64,000 nt of DNA from Enterobacter huaxiensis (GTDB taxonomy: Bacteria; Pseudomonadota; Gammaproteobacteria; Enterobacterales; Enterobacteriaceae). Both the position numbers and the translations under genes were made by a program. Shown here in pieces: positions 25,316-34,387 of the stretch; the stretch's first letter is position 1, and every line of letters starts with the position of its first letter. The stretch covers positions 62,001 to 126,000 of the forward strand of contig NZ_CP043342.1 of assembly GCF_003594935.2 (NCBI RefSeq). Direction: 5' to 3'. The notes beneath the pieces were generated by a model. That model saw nothing but the letters and a program-made list of their open reading frames with translations, did not search any database and was not told where the DNA came from.

Positions 25316-26041
25316 TCAGAGGATAATCACGTCAAGCGATACCTGCTGCTGCCACTGCTCCACCTGCTTTTTCCGCGCGGCGGTGAGTTTTCCGCGGGTG
25401 ACCAGCAGCCACTTACGGTCCGGGAAGATTTCCGGGGCCAGCGCGGCGGGTGGGGAAGGCAGAATATCGATGCGGTGGCCCTGACCGGTGCGCGTTAAGG
25501 CTTCGAGCCAGATTTCGCACGGGTCGTTCAGGTGCCAGCCGGTCAGCAGGATGTTGTCGCCCGGCGCTTTTTTATCCCCTTCGAGACAAAACGAGGTGTA
25601 GGCAATGAGGATACCGTCAAGAATGTCGCGCAGGGTCATGGCGGCGGGAACGTTGGCCGACATTTGGCCGCGCAGCGGGCGCAGCACGTTGGCGACCAGC
25701 TCGGGTCTCGGGTATTCGCGACCGGCGTCGTAAATCATCTGGCGCAGAGACTCGATTTTACCGTCCTGCAGGCGTTGCAGCATCGCCTGCTGCAGCGTTT
25801 GCCAGTTGTTGGTGCGGCGCGGTGCCGGGCGCTCCAGCAGCGGTTTTACCTGGCCGATGGGGACGCCTTTTTTTACCCAGTCGAGGATTTTTAACGCCTG
25901 CTGGACGTCGTCTTCGCTGTACTGGCGGTGGCCGCCCTCCGAGCGCTCAGGCTTGAGTAAACCGTAGCGACGCTGCCACGCGCGCAGCGTGGTGGCGGTG
26001 ATGCCGCTGAGTCTGGCGAATTCGCCGATGGAGTAAGCCAT
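25316..26041 (-). CDS. MerR-family regulator (MlrA/LitR-like)
   Basis: A 241-residue regulator. The N-terminal MerR helix-turn-helix (IGEFARLSGITATTLRAWQRRYGLLKPERSEGGHR, of which LRAWQRRYGLLKP is diagnostic of the MlrA/BluR/LitR branch) is followed by a C-terminal domain of the cobalamin-binding fold. That domain lacks the DxHxxG cobalamin-ligand motif, so it is probably not B12-dependent. It is divergent from blc across 117 bp and lies near the YbgA-like gene, suggesting it controls this small stress group. It is not the MlrA orthologue itself by sequence. Confidence 0.82.
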   Translation of the reverse strand: MAYSIGEFARLSGITATTLRAWQRRYGLLKPERSEGGHRQYSEDDVQQALKILDWVKKGVPIGQVKPLLERPAPRRTNNWQTLQQAMLQRLQDGKIESLRQMIYDAGREYPRPELVANVLRPLRGQMSANVPAAMTLRDILDGILIAYTSFCLEGDKKAPGDNILLTGWHLNDPCEIWLEALTRTGQGHRIDILPSPPAALAPEIFPDRKWLLVTRGKLTAARKKQVEQWQQQVSLDVIIL

Positions 26042-26158
26042 GCTCGTGTCCAGATTGGAGGATTAATCTCAATATACTACGAATTTTTCACTACGTGATG
26101 AAGCACCTCATCGGTGCACTACACTTAACGTCCAACCGCACAAATGAAAGGAATTCTC

Positions 26159-26683
26159 ATGAAGCTATGGCCTGTTGTGACCGGCGTCGCCATCGCCCTG
26201 ACGTTGGTGGCCTGTAAATCCCCTACGCCGCCGAAGGGCGTACAGCCTATTTCTAACTTTGACGCCAGCCGCTATCTCGGCAAATGGTACGAAGTTGCCC
26301 GCCTGGAAAACCGCTTTGAACGCGGGCTGGAGCAGGTGACCGCGACCTACGGCGAGCGCAGCGACGGCGGCATCAGCGTGCTTAACCGCGGCTACGACCC
26401 GGTGAAGAGCAAATGGAATGAGAGCGAAGGTAAAGCGTACTTTACCGGCGAGCCGACGACGGCCGCGCTGAAGGTATCGTTCTTCGGCCCGTTCTACGGC
26501 GGCTACAACGTGATCAAGCTGGACGACAAGTACCAGTACGCGCTGGTCAGCGGCCCGAACCGCGACTACCTGTGGATCCTGTCGCGCACGCCAACCATTC
26601 CGGATGCGGTGAAGCAGGATTACCTGAATACGGCGCGCGGTCTTGGCTTCCGTACCGATCAACTGGTGTGGGTGAAGCACTAA
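26159..26683 (+). CDS. blc: Outer-membrane lipocalin Blc
   Basis: A 174-residue lipocalin with a lipoprotein signal (LVAC, Cys19; +2 residue Lys, so sorted to the outer membrane). The first lipocalin motif is GKWYEVARL and the core AYFTGEPTTAALKVSFFGPF and DYLWILSRTPT match E. coli Blc. Blc binds lysophospholipids and is induced in stationary phase and envelope stress. The ATG at 26159 is preferred because AAGGA lies seven bases upstream; a start 15 bases earlier would sit on that SD. It ends three bases before the convergent FC3 adhesin gene. Confidence 0.93.
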   Translation: MKLWPVVTGVAIALTLVACKSPTPPKGVQPISNFDASRYLGKWYEVARLENRFERGLEQVTATYGERSDGGISVLNRGYDPVKSKWNESEGKAYFTGEPTTAALKVSFFGPFYGGYNVIKLDDKYQYALVSGPNRDYLWILSRTPTIPDAVKQDYLNTARGLGFRTDQLVWVKH

Positions 26684-26686
26684 CCG

Positions 26687-27694
26687 CTACTGATATGAGA
26701 ACGTGATGCTCGCCAGCGCATTAGCCGAGCCGGGAACCAACTCTCCGGTTCGGATGTACTGCGCCTGGAACGGCAGCGACAGCGTTTGTGCGGCACTGGT
26801 GGACTGGATATAAAACTGGCCGGCCGTGCCTGCGGCCGAGCTGTCCGGCCCCATCGTCAGCGGCCCGGTGCCGTTATAGAAAAACTGCACGCCAATACCG
26901 GAGGCGGTGGAGTCCCCGGTCAGCGTCACGATCGACGAGGCGTTTGACGGCGTGGTTTGATCGGACATTACCGCGTTAACCGCCACGTTCTCGTCACAGC
27001 TCAGGCTGACGGTAAATTCGCCCGACGGTGAGGTGCTTCCTGTGACAGGCAGCGTATGGATATCAATGGCACCCAGATCGACGCTGGCGCTTTTGGTGCC
27101 TACCGTGCAGCCGCTCGCCGTCACCGTGAGGGTGGTGGGGTTGATGATCACCTTCGCGGTTTTTATTTCGTTGTTGTAGGCGGTAAGGATCGCCGCGTTA
27201 ATGGTTGGAGTCTGGTAAACGCCGGACTTCAGCGGTACGCCGGTCTTTATAAACGTCACTTTTGCCGACCAGCCCAGCGCAGTAGCGTAACCGTTAGTTC
27301 CATCGGCCGGATAGCTCTGGGTAATACCCGTCTGCATCGGGACATAGGTGGTGCCGTTATAATCCTTAAGCCCCAGAATGAAGCCGATACCGGGCACGCC
27401 CGTTTCAAATACCATGTAGCTTGCGCCATTGACAACGACCGTGATGCCGGTGGCAATCATGCTGCTGCTCGGCTCCAGCGTACCCTTAGAGCAGGTAAAT
27501 ACCAGGCCGCACCAGAACACTTCCGATACGCTTGCGCTTGCGCTCCATTCAGACCCGATCGTCTTTCCTGGCACGATGGAATCTGCCGGGCCGGACCACG
27601 TCATGGGCGTTGGCGAAAGGGTGATATCCGATGTCCAGGAGAGGGCAAAGGCCTGGGACGTCATGAATAGCAGGGCTAAAAACAGTAAACGCAT
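26687..27694 (-). CDS. FC3 tip adhesin (two-domain fimbrial adhesin)
   Basis: A 335-residue exported protein (signal peptide ending AFA) and the last gene of the FC3 operon. The N-terminal half (to about residue 190) is a putative receptor-binding domain with one Cys pair (FWCGLVFTC). The C-terminal half is a pilin domain starting near TASGCTVGTKSASVDLG, with a second Cys in LSCDEN and a terminal SITFSYQ strand. Its start overlaps the minor pilin stop by one base (TAATG). Size and layout fit LpfD/FimH-like adhesins. Receptor unknown. Confidence 0.83.
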   Translation of the reverse strand: MRLLFLALLFMTSQAFALSWTSDITLSPTPMTWSGPADSIVPGKTIGSEWSASASVSEVFWCGLVFTCSKGTLEPSSSMIATGITVVVNGASYMVFETGVPGIGFILGLKDYNGTTYVPMQTGITQSYPADGTNGYATALGWSAKVTFIKTGVPLKSGVYQTPTINAAILTAYNNEIKTAKVIINPTTLTVTASGCTVGTKSASVDLGAIDIHTLPVTGSTSPSGEFTVSLSCDENVAVNAVMSDQTTPSNASSIVTLTGDSTASGIGVQFFYNGTGPLTMGPDSSAAGTAGQFYIQSTSAAQTLSLPFQAQYIRTGELVPGSANALASITFSYQ

Positions 27695-28212
27695 TATTGA
27701 TACTCCGTAGTCCAGGTCGCCACTGCCGAAACGTCTCCGGCATTCACCGGCGCGCCCGTGGCGGCCAGTTGCGCGTAGAAGGTCATTTTTACGCTCTCAT
27801 CCCCCGCCGCGCCGTAGGCGGCGGTTTGGGTGTCCAGTGGGATCGGCACGCTGTCTTTGTCCAGGATCTGCACCGCGACGCCGGTTGCGCCACCCGAGGC
27901 AATTTTGACGAGCTGGGGATTGTCGTCGTCCGGCGTGCCGCTGAAGCGAATTTTTACGCCAGCGAAGGTGGGGCCGCACGCTTCAAGCGTGAGCGTGAAG
28001 GGCGTTTTGATATTGCTGACCGCGCCCGTCTCGCTGAACTGCTTGATGCCGATGGTACCCAGCGGCACGGTTTGTTCCTCGGAATCCGCTGCCACGATGC
28101 ACGTATTGCCAATCACGCTGCCGGTTACGGAGACCAGCACGTCGTAGCCGCGTACCGGCACGGTAAACGCCATCAGCAGGGCAATACAGGTGATGCGAAT
28201 GGCTACTGACAT
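27694..28212 (-). CDS. FC3 minor pilin
   Basis: A 172-residue pilin with signal peptide ending about VRGYD, the Cys pair in GNTCIV and LEACGP, and a C-terminal ATWTTEYQ strand. A consensus SD AGGAGG stands four bases before the ATG at 28212; the gene overlaps the usher end by 10 bases. The 96 extra bases of an in-frame upstream extension lie inside the usher gene and give no signal peptide. It is likely the adaptor between rod and tip adhesin. Confidence 0.87.
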   Translation of the reverse strand: MSVAIRITCIALLMAFTVPVRGYDVLVSVTGSVIGNTCIVAADSEEQTVPLGTIGIKQFSETGAVSNIKTPFTLTLEACGPTFAGVKIRFSGTPDDDNPQLVKIASGGATGVAVQILDKDSVPIPLDTQTAAYGAAGDESVKMTFYAQLAATGAPVNAGDVSAVATWTTEYQ

Positions 28213-30728
28213 ACCACCTCCTGTGAGTAAAGGCCGGTGCGGGGGTTGTAGTCCTGCTTGTTTAGCCGGTAGTTGATGTTGCAGCTTTGGCTGCTGCTGC
28301 GTCCCCACACGGCGCGCAGCGTGCCCTGCGGCGATAATCCGGTCAGATACAGGCTGCCGCCGTCCCCGACGATGCCGCTGGCCTTATCGTCATTCAGCGA
28401 AACCAGGGTACCGAAAGGCAGCACGTCGCTGCGGTGGCGGACGATGAACATCGCTTTTGCCCCCTGACGCGTGGCGAGCGTGGCGCGGACCATCGCGCCG
28501 TCGGTAGGGGTTTTATTGGCGATGGCGTTATCCAGCTCCACGTCATTGCCCACGGTGGTGACGTCCAGCGCCACCTGGTTAACGCGGTACGGCGTGGCGT
28601 ACGGGATAACCGCATAGCCCCGGCTGTCGGTTTTGATCCCTTTATGGTTGAGCACGGCGACGTCGCTGGCGCCCGGTGCTTTTACCAGAATGTTGGTATT
28701 GCCCAGCGGCTGGCTCAGGGTCAGGCCATCTTCGTGAAGCACCGCGCCGCCGCTCATGCCGTAGCTGAGGTTCTGCGAATCTCTCCCGTAGCTGTAGCCC
28801 AGGTGGTAATCGCCCCGCTGGCCTTCGTACTGCAGCGCGGCATCGCCGCCGTACTGCTGCTGTGCGCTATAGCGCTGGTTGACGCTATAAAACAGGTTTT
28901 CCTGGCCCGGCATATAGCCGCTGACGCCCGCGCTGGTGGTGTTGCCGGTTGAGTCCGCCTGGGTGGTGGTGAAGCGGGCGCGGGTCGCCAGTTTCGGATT
29001 ACCAAGCGGAACCGAAACGGACATTGCCAGAATATTGTCTTTCTGGTTGTCGTACAGGCTGGTGCTGCGCTGGAGGCTTACGCCGAGCGACACGTTGTGA
29101 AACGTGGCGTTCCACGCAAACTGCAGGCTCTGCGTGGTTTTCGGCGTGTTCCAGTAGGTTTGCTGATCCCAGGAAAGCGACAGCGAACCATAATCCCCCA
29201 TCGGCTGTGACAGCAGCACCTGGTTCTTCGCCTTGCGCGACATGCGCAGGTTATAGACGGTGTCGTAACGCGTGGAGAGTGTGCCGTCCTCCGCCACGAT
29301 CTGCTTCGCCTTCCCGCCTGCCATACCCTTGTAGGTGGTATCGCTCAGGGTATAAAACCCCTCCGTCGAGTAGCGCAGCGAGAAGAAGTTAACGCGCGTG
29401 CCGATATCATTCAGCAGCTTGCTGTAGCGCAGGCGAACCGAATCCCCGGTGTAGGTATTGTCGTCCGCCAGCCGGCTGCGCGCGTGCGTGAGGTCGACGG
29501 AGTACGCGCCAAAACGGCCGAGGTTCTGCCCGATCCCAAAGGCCAGGCCGGTGTAACGATCGGAAACCTGCGTCCCACCGTAGAACGTCAGGCCGTAATT
29601 CCAGCCGTAGAACAGCTCGCCCTGCGCAAACGAAGGCGCATCCTGATCGCCCGTCGGGCGGTATTTCCCGCCGCCAAGGGCATATTTCATCTGGCCGTTG
29701 CGCACCAGGTTCGGCACGCTGGCAAAGGGAAGCGTGTACTGCGTTTGGCTGCCGTCGCTTTCCTGAATGGTAACCGCCAGATCGCCGCCGGAGGAGGTCG
29801 GATAGAGATCTTTCAGCACAAACGCGCCCGGCGGAACGGAGGTTTGATAGATGATATTGCCGTTCTGGCGCACCGTCACCGTCGCGTTGCTGCGGGCAAT
29901 GCCGCGCACCTCAGGCGCATATCCGCTCAGGCTGGCGGGCAGCATGTTGTCATCCGTTTTCAGGGCAATACCGCGCAGGCCGACGGAATCGAAGACCTGC
30001 GACGAGGTATAGGTTTCGCCCGCGTAGAGCTGGGCGCGCAGGACGGGAATATCCCGCTGCAGCCAGGTTTGCACGTGGGCCAGGTCGTTGGTGTCCTTCG
30101 TCCACGTGGTGAAATCACGCAGCCGCCACGCGCCCAGGTTAACGCCGCTGTTGAGGCTCACGAACAGCTGCTGGTCGCGCGTGCGCGTCTCACCCTGATA
30201 GGTATTGTTCGCGCCATTCACCACGTAGTTCAGCCACGCGGCCGGAATGCCGGACTCCCAGCTTTCCGGGCTGACGTACCCGCGCGGCAGGTTACGCATC
30301 ATGCTTTGCGGCACGGTAAAGCTAAGCGTCAGGGTTTTCTGGTCAAAGTCATAGCGCGTGCCTGGAAAAACCTGAGACAAAAAGAGGCAGCGCTGGGCGA
30401 GTGGCAGAGCGCCGCCCTTTGCCTGACGGGTATCGATGCCGAGGGCAACGATCTGCTCCGGCGTGAGGCACGGCTGGGCTTCGCCTGAGGTGCTGTCATC
30501 CGCGTGGAACGCGACATTCCCGGTAAAGGCGTAGTCGTTATTAACATACAGGCTGAGGCTGTATTCTCCTGGCGGCAGCGGGCTGCCCGCGTTAACCCAG
30601 GTAAGATCGGCGCTGTTCGCGCTTTCACCGTTGAGAAACGCAGGGTTGAACTGCAGCTCGCTATCGGCAGCCACGGCTTGCCGAACGATCATGGCTGAGA
30701 CCATGACGCACAGGATTTTTATTTTCAC
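28203..30728 (-). CDS. FC3 outer-membrane usher (FimD family)
   Basis: An 841-residue FimD-type usher with signal peptide ending AVAA, N-terminal domain (LQFNPAFLNGESANSADLTWV), plug and barrel motifs (PEVRGIARSNATVTVRQNG, PPGAFVLKDLYP, GDLAVTIQESDGS) and a C-terminal domain ending with two Cys (QSCNIN, EVVCQ). All domains are present. It is more similar in style to FC1's usher than to the EcpC-like one, so FC1 and FC3 belong to the same broad (gamma) class. Confidence 0.93.
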   Translation of the reverse strand: MKIKILCVMVSAMIVRQAVAADSELQFNPAFLNGESANSADLTWVNAGSPLPPGEYSLSLYVNNDYAFTGNVAFHADDSTSGEAQPCLTPEQIVALGIDTRQAKGGALPLAQRCLFLSQVFPGTRYDFDQKTLTLSFTVPQSMMRNLPRGYVSPESWESGIPAAWLNYVVNGANNTYQGETRTRDQQLFVSLNSGVNLGAWRLRDFTTWTKDTNDLAHVQTWLQRDIPVLRAQLYAGETYTSSQVFDSVGLRGIALKTDDNMLPASLSGYAPEVRGIARSNATVTVRQNGNIIYQTSVPPGAFVLKDLYPTSSGGDLAVTIQESDGSQTQYTLPFASVPNLVRNGQMKYALGGGKYRPTGDQDAPSFAQGELFYGWNYGLTFYGGTQVSDRYTGLAFGIGQNLGRFGAYSVDLTHARSRLADDNTYTGDSVRLRYSKLLNDIGTRVNFFSLRYSTEGFYTLSDTTYKGMAGGKAKQIVAEDGTLSTRYDTVYNLRMSRKAKNQVLLSQPMGDYGSLSLSWDQQTYWNTPKTTQSLQFAWNATFHNVSLGVSLQRSTSLYDNQKDNILAMSVSVPLGNPKLATRARFTTTQADSTGNTTSAGVSGYMPGQENLFYSVNQRYSAQQQYGGDAALQYEGQRGDYHLGYSYGRDSQNLSYGMSGGAVLHEDGLTLSQPLGNTNILVKAPGASDVAVLNHKGIKTDSRGYAVIPYATPYRVNQVALDVTTVGNDVELDNAIANKTPTDGAMVRATLATRQGAKAMFIVRHRSDVLPFGTLVSLNDDKASGIVGDGGSLYLTGLSPQGTLRAVWGRSSSQSCNINYRLNKQDYNPRTGLYSQEVVCQ

Positions 30729-30748
30729 GCGGTTACGCCCTTCTGTTT

Positions 30749-31429
30749 TTATTGTTGCGACAGCGACGAGCGGGTAACGGGCGTCCAGGCCCCATAGTCG
30801 TTAATGGTCTGATAGCTGACGCTGCTGGCGTGGCTGAAGGTTTCTGCCAGCGTCACGCTTGCCTTCGGCGGCACCATTACGGGCTTGACGGGTACACCGT
30901 CGACCTTCACGTTGATGGTGGTGAGGTAATAAGGCGTGGGATTCGTGAGGCTGACTTTGCCCGCACGGTATGCACCGCTCAGGCTTTTCCATGCCTCAGC
31001 CGCGCCTTCCCCGAGTACCTCCGGGCGATAAAAGACCTTGATGCGGTTGGCGGAAGCAAACTGCAGGGAATTGCCGGAGCCGTTTTTCATCTGCTGCGGG
31101 ATCGCCTTCACCGTCATCCAGTAGAGGGTTTCGCGGTCCTGCGGCAGCGCCCTGCCGTTAAACATGATCTTCACCACGCTCTCGCTGGTCGGTTTTAGAA
31201 CGTACAGCGGCGGCGTAATGACGAAGTCGTTGGTGCGTTCCCCTTTTTCACTCTCCATCCATGACTGGATCAGGAAGGTGGCATCCGGGTGGGTGTTTCT
31301 GACCTGCATCGTGGACTGCGTGGTCGAGCTGGAGTAAACCATTCGCGTTGCGCCCAATCCCACGCCGCCGGCATAAGCGACGGATGAACATAAAGAACCC
31401 GCCAGACAAACCCATGTTGATGCGCGCAT
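30749..31429 (-). CDS. FC3 periplasmic fimbrial chaperone (FGS type)
   Basis: A 226-residue PapD-like chaperone. The ATG at 31429 is chosen because AGGAG stands seven bases upstream and it gives a normal signal peptide ending AYA. The conserved Arg (GATRMVY) and Lys (RIKVFYRPEVL) are present. The F1-G1 loop is short. It starts 53 bases after the pilin stop and precedes the usher by 20 bases. Confidence 0.92.
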   Translation of the reverse strand: MRASTWVCLAGSLCSSVAYAGGVGLGATRMVYSSSTTQSTMQVRNTHPDATFLIQSWMESEKGERTNDFVITPPLYVLKPTSESVVKIMFNGRALPQDRETLYWMTVKAIPQQMKNGSGNSLQFASANRIKVFYRPEVLGEGAAEAWKSLSGAYRAGKVSLTNPTPYYLTTINVKVDGVPVKPVMVPPKASVTLAETFSHASSVSYQTINDYGAWTPVTRSSLSQQ

Positions 31430-31482
31430 AGTTTTTCTCCTGAAAGCTGAGTCAGGCCCGGCCAGAAGACCGGGCCCGAGCA

Positions 31483-32067
31483 TTACGAATAGGTCACGGT
31501 GTAGGTCGCAACGGCGCTGGCATCACCCGCCGTGGCGTTGCCTTCCGGGGAGTAATATTTCGCGCTGAAGTTCAGGGTGTTGGAGCCGGTACGCAGCGGA
31601 ATGGCTGCCGCAGATTCACCCAGCTTCACCACGTTGCCCTGTTCGTCATAAAGACGAATGGCGACGTGCTGGGCAGACGTGGCGCTGCCGTTTGAACCCA
31701 CCGCCAGGCTGTTGGCGTCTGCGCTATCCGGCGTGCCGGTAAAGGTCACGGCTACCGTGGTAGCGGCAATCGGGTTCTCTTCGGTAGAAGCCGAGGTGTC
31801 AGCGATTTCGCACTCTTCCAGAACGATCGAGAAGGCTTTCGCGGTGCTGGCCTCGCTGCCCGCAGCGGCGAGCGTTGCGGTGCGCACTTCACCCATATCG
31901 ACATCAATGTTGGCGCTGCCGGCGCTGATGGCGCAGGCGGAGGTCACCACTTTGCCGCTAAAGTTCACCGTGCCGCCGCTGGTGGTGGCGGCCAGGGCTG
32001 AGCCGGCCGGCAGCAGTGCAGCAACGCTTAATGCCAGCAGGGTTTTTGTGTTGAATTTTGCTTTCAT
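31483..32067 (-). CDS. FC3 major pilin
   Basis: A 194-residue pilin with signal peptide ending ALAA. The donor-strand segment GGTVNFSGKVVTSACAI, the second Cys in LEECEI and a C-terminal ATYTVTYS strand are standard for type 1/LPF-like pilins. It is unusually rich in Ala, Ser, Thr and Glu. It is the first pilus gene of the operon, with a LuxR-type regulator gene 53 bases upstream on the same strand. Confidence 0.92.
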   Translation of the reverse strand: MKAKFNTKTLLALSVAALLPAGSALAATTSGGTVNFSGKVVTSACAISAGSANIDVDMGEVRTATLAAAGSEASTAKAFSIVLEECEIADTSASTEENPIAATTVAVTFTGTPDSADANSLAVGSNGSATSAQHVAIRLYDEQGNVVKLGESAAAIPLRTGSNTLNFSAKYYSPEGNATAGDASAVATYTVTYS

Positions 32068-32120
32068 TGTCTTGATTCCATTGTGTTGTTATTACGAGAT
32101 TTGCTCTGAAAGCGGCAGGC

Positions 32121-32723
32121 CTAACTGGTTAAAAAGACCAGCAAATCTGTCTTATTTCTGAGCCCTAGTTTTCTTATCGCGGAGTTTTTTAATGCGCTCA
32201 CCCGGCGATAAGAAAGCTTCTCGCGTTCTGCGATGTAACGAATATCCAGCCCGTTTCTGAGTTCCTTTAATACCCTCCATTCTCCCGGCGTCAGCGTGAG
32301 CGTCGTTGGCTTCTTTTGAGGGCGATAACGACTCTTGCCCATTTTTAGTAAGGTGGCTCGCCAGCGGTAAAGTGAGTCCTGCAGGGAGATATATGCGTCA
32401 ATATCTCCCCTGACCCAGTGCAGTGAATTCGCCGGGGAGGCGTACATACAGATAATGACGTCCGGATAACTGGCTTTAATTCTTTTGATATATTTAAGGC
32501 AGTCATATCCCGTGTGGTACTTCTCTGCACCCGACATCAGTAAAATATCAACAGGCGTCGCCGATAGTTCAGTATTTAGCTGATGATAATTCCCTACGGA
32601 GATTTTTATCTGTAACTCTGAATCGATACTCCTTAATAACGTTGTGATGCCATGACGTGCATAATGGTCGCTGCCCATTAATGCAATGTTTACGTGTGAT
32701 GTTGTGTCGGGTTTATTCGCCAT
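32121..32723 (-). CDS. LuxR-type orphan regulator upstream of FC3
   Basis: A 200-residue regulator with a receiver-like N-terminal half (VNIALMGSDHYARHGITTLL ... VDILLMSGAE) and a C-terminal HTH (LTPGEWRVLKELRNGLDIRYIAEREKLSYRRVSALKNSAIRKLGL, diagnostic part IRYIAEREKLS). The likely phospho-Asp position has no Asp (DILLMSGA), so phosphorylation control is unlikely. The ATG at 32723 has GAGGG six bases upstream; the longer in-frame start is unsupported. It precedes the FC3 pilin gene on the same strand by 53 bases, the arrangement of ecpR-ecpA in E. coli, so it is probably the FC3 regulator. Confidence 0.8.
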   Translation of the reverse strand: MANKPDTTSHVNIALMGSDHYARHGITTLLRSIDSELQIKISVGNYHQLNTELSATPVDILLMSGAEKYHTGYDCLKYIKRIKASYPDVIICMYASPANSLHWVRGDIDAYISLQDSLYRWRATLLKMGKSRYRPQKKPTTLTLTPGEWRVLKELRNGLDIRYIAEREKLSYRRVSALKNSAIRKLGLRNKTDLLVFLTS

Positions 32724-33582
32724 GTTATTCCCTCGATTTATAATAGTAATCAGGCGGGCTATTACCGCGGGCGTCAGCCTGTTCTTTCGAAGCAATCACG
32801 CATTGCATGGTGTTGGCCTACTATACGCTGGCCAATAAGGAGGTAATCTGAAGTAATCTTAATTTGTATTAATCCTTTGTTAAAAACAGGTTACAACGTC
32901 ATCCTCATATTGGTTTTGTTCTGCTTCGTTGTCTTAAATTAATCATACCTGCACTTTTTAATGTAAATTTTACTTTTAGAAAGGTTTTGTAAGCGGTATG
33001 TCTGGTGACGTCAGTTTCAGGGGTAATGTACTGACGATGGATAACAATTTCCGAATGATATCATCGCTTTATACTGATGATATTACGGCTGAAAAGAAGG
33101 GGGTAAAACGCTAAGTATATTGATATTGCTTGAGATTCATAAAAAATGAGAATAAGCGTTCCTGAATGGATTAGACACCCATGTCCGTTGTATTCAATTT
33201 GTCCTTTTGTCTGGTTTTGTCAATGTCAAGAGGGTGTTTAACCCCATTCTCCACGCAGTTGATTAATAATGGGTAGACGTGATTAAGATTGTCCTGAAGT
33301 GTGAAAACGCGACTTCATAAAAGATGAGGGATGTGATTCTACCACAATCGTAAAGCGCTGCAGGCCGCGGTATTACAGGGGTTAAGAGAAAATATCACTT
33401 CACTGAAGCTGCAGTGATATACTATAAAATAAGAATTTTCGCCAATCCATGAGATATACAGCCTTAATTTTATCAGTCACATTAATCCGAATGAAGAGGG
33501 TGTCATGATTATACGTGCATCATGCGAAGTCATGGATAGTTGAGATTTACTTTGCGTTAACCGGAGAATAACAACCGACCCT
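32724..33582. promoter_or_regulatory. 859-bp AT-rich intergenic control region
   Basis: No credible gene is found on either strand. The region is AT-rich throughout and contains repeated TTGTC/TTTTGTC motifs at about 33180-33235 and a 14-bp near-palindrome (CTGCAG region) around 33400. It separates the divergent FC3 regulator and the second ToxR-like gene and must carry both promoters. Length and composition suggest a silenced, multi-input promoter. Confidence 0.5.
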
Positions 33583-34386
33583 ATGCATAAGCATTACGTT
33601 ATTAATAACACCGTCGAATTCCATCCTGCGGCCAGCACGCTACGCGATGTCAACAATCCCGATCGTGTCGTTGTGTTAAATTCACCAGCAGGCCGCTGCC
33701 TTCTGTTATTAATCGAAAGGGCAGGCTCCATTGTTACGCAGCAGGAGTTTCTTGATATCGTCTGGCAGCGCCGCGGCATGCTGGTTTCGCCAAATACCTA
33801 TTATCAGAACATCTCTATCCTGCGCAAAGGGCTTAAGAAGATTGGCTTTGATGCCGATCCTATCGTGACTATCCCTCGAATTGGGCTGACGCTGGCGAGC
33901 GATACGCAAATAACCATTAAAGATCCTCCTCCTCATCTGGCGGCGTCGCCAGAGGAGCCACAGGGAATGATGCAGTCCTGCGCCGATCCATTACCGCAAC
34001 CCCTGTCGCCGCATGAACAGGCGCCAGCAGCGGCTCCGGTGACATCTTCACGCTGGCTTATCGCAATACTGGCTTTTCTGCTCATACTCGCGGGAGTGGG
34101 AGTCATCGATCGCACGTCTGCGCGTGATAATCGTTTTGTTGATGACTACCGTTTCGCGGCATCGGTGGGAAGCTGCCATGTTTATCTTGCGAACGATATA
34201 CAGACCCAAAATGAACGTGCGAAGGCGCTGGCCTACGCGGATCGGTTTAAAGCCGACTGCGAAAGCTATCCCTGGGTGTATATCAGCTGGTATGCCTTGC
34301 TTCCGCGCGCGTCCGTTATTCGCTGCGACAGGCCAATGAAAGAACCAAACCGCTGTATCTCTGATTATTTCATTGAGGAACGCTAG
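33583..34386 (+). CDS. ToxR/CadC-like membrane regulator, second copy
   Basis: A 267-residue protein with an N-terminal winged helix (residues about 20-110: NSPAGRCLLLLIERAGSIV, QQEFLDIVWQRRG, YYQNISILRKGLKKIG, TIPRIGLTL). A Pro/Ala-rich linker follows, then one membrane span (about 153-172) and a periplasmic domain with four cysteines (GSCHVYL, DCESY, IRCDRP, NRCISDY). The Cys spacing matches the copy at 10.1 kb, so the two are paralogues. The partner gene starts one base after the stop. It lies divergent to the FC3 regulator and may control FC3. Confidence 0.83.
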   Translation: MHKHYVINNTVEFHPAASTLRDVNNPDRVVVLNSPAGRCLLLLIERAGSIVTQQEFLDIVWQRRGMLVSPNTYYQNISILRKGLKKIGFDADPIVTIPRIGLTLASDTQITIKDPPPHLAASPEEPQGMMQSCADPLPQPLSPHEQAPAAAPVTSSRWLIAILAFLLILAGVGVIDRTSARDNRFVDDYRFAASVGSCHVYLANDIQTQNERAKALAYADRFKADCESYPWVYISWYALLPRASVIRCDRPMKEPNRCISDYFIEER

Positions 34387-34387
34387 C

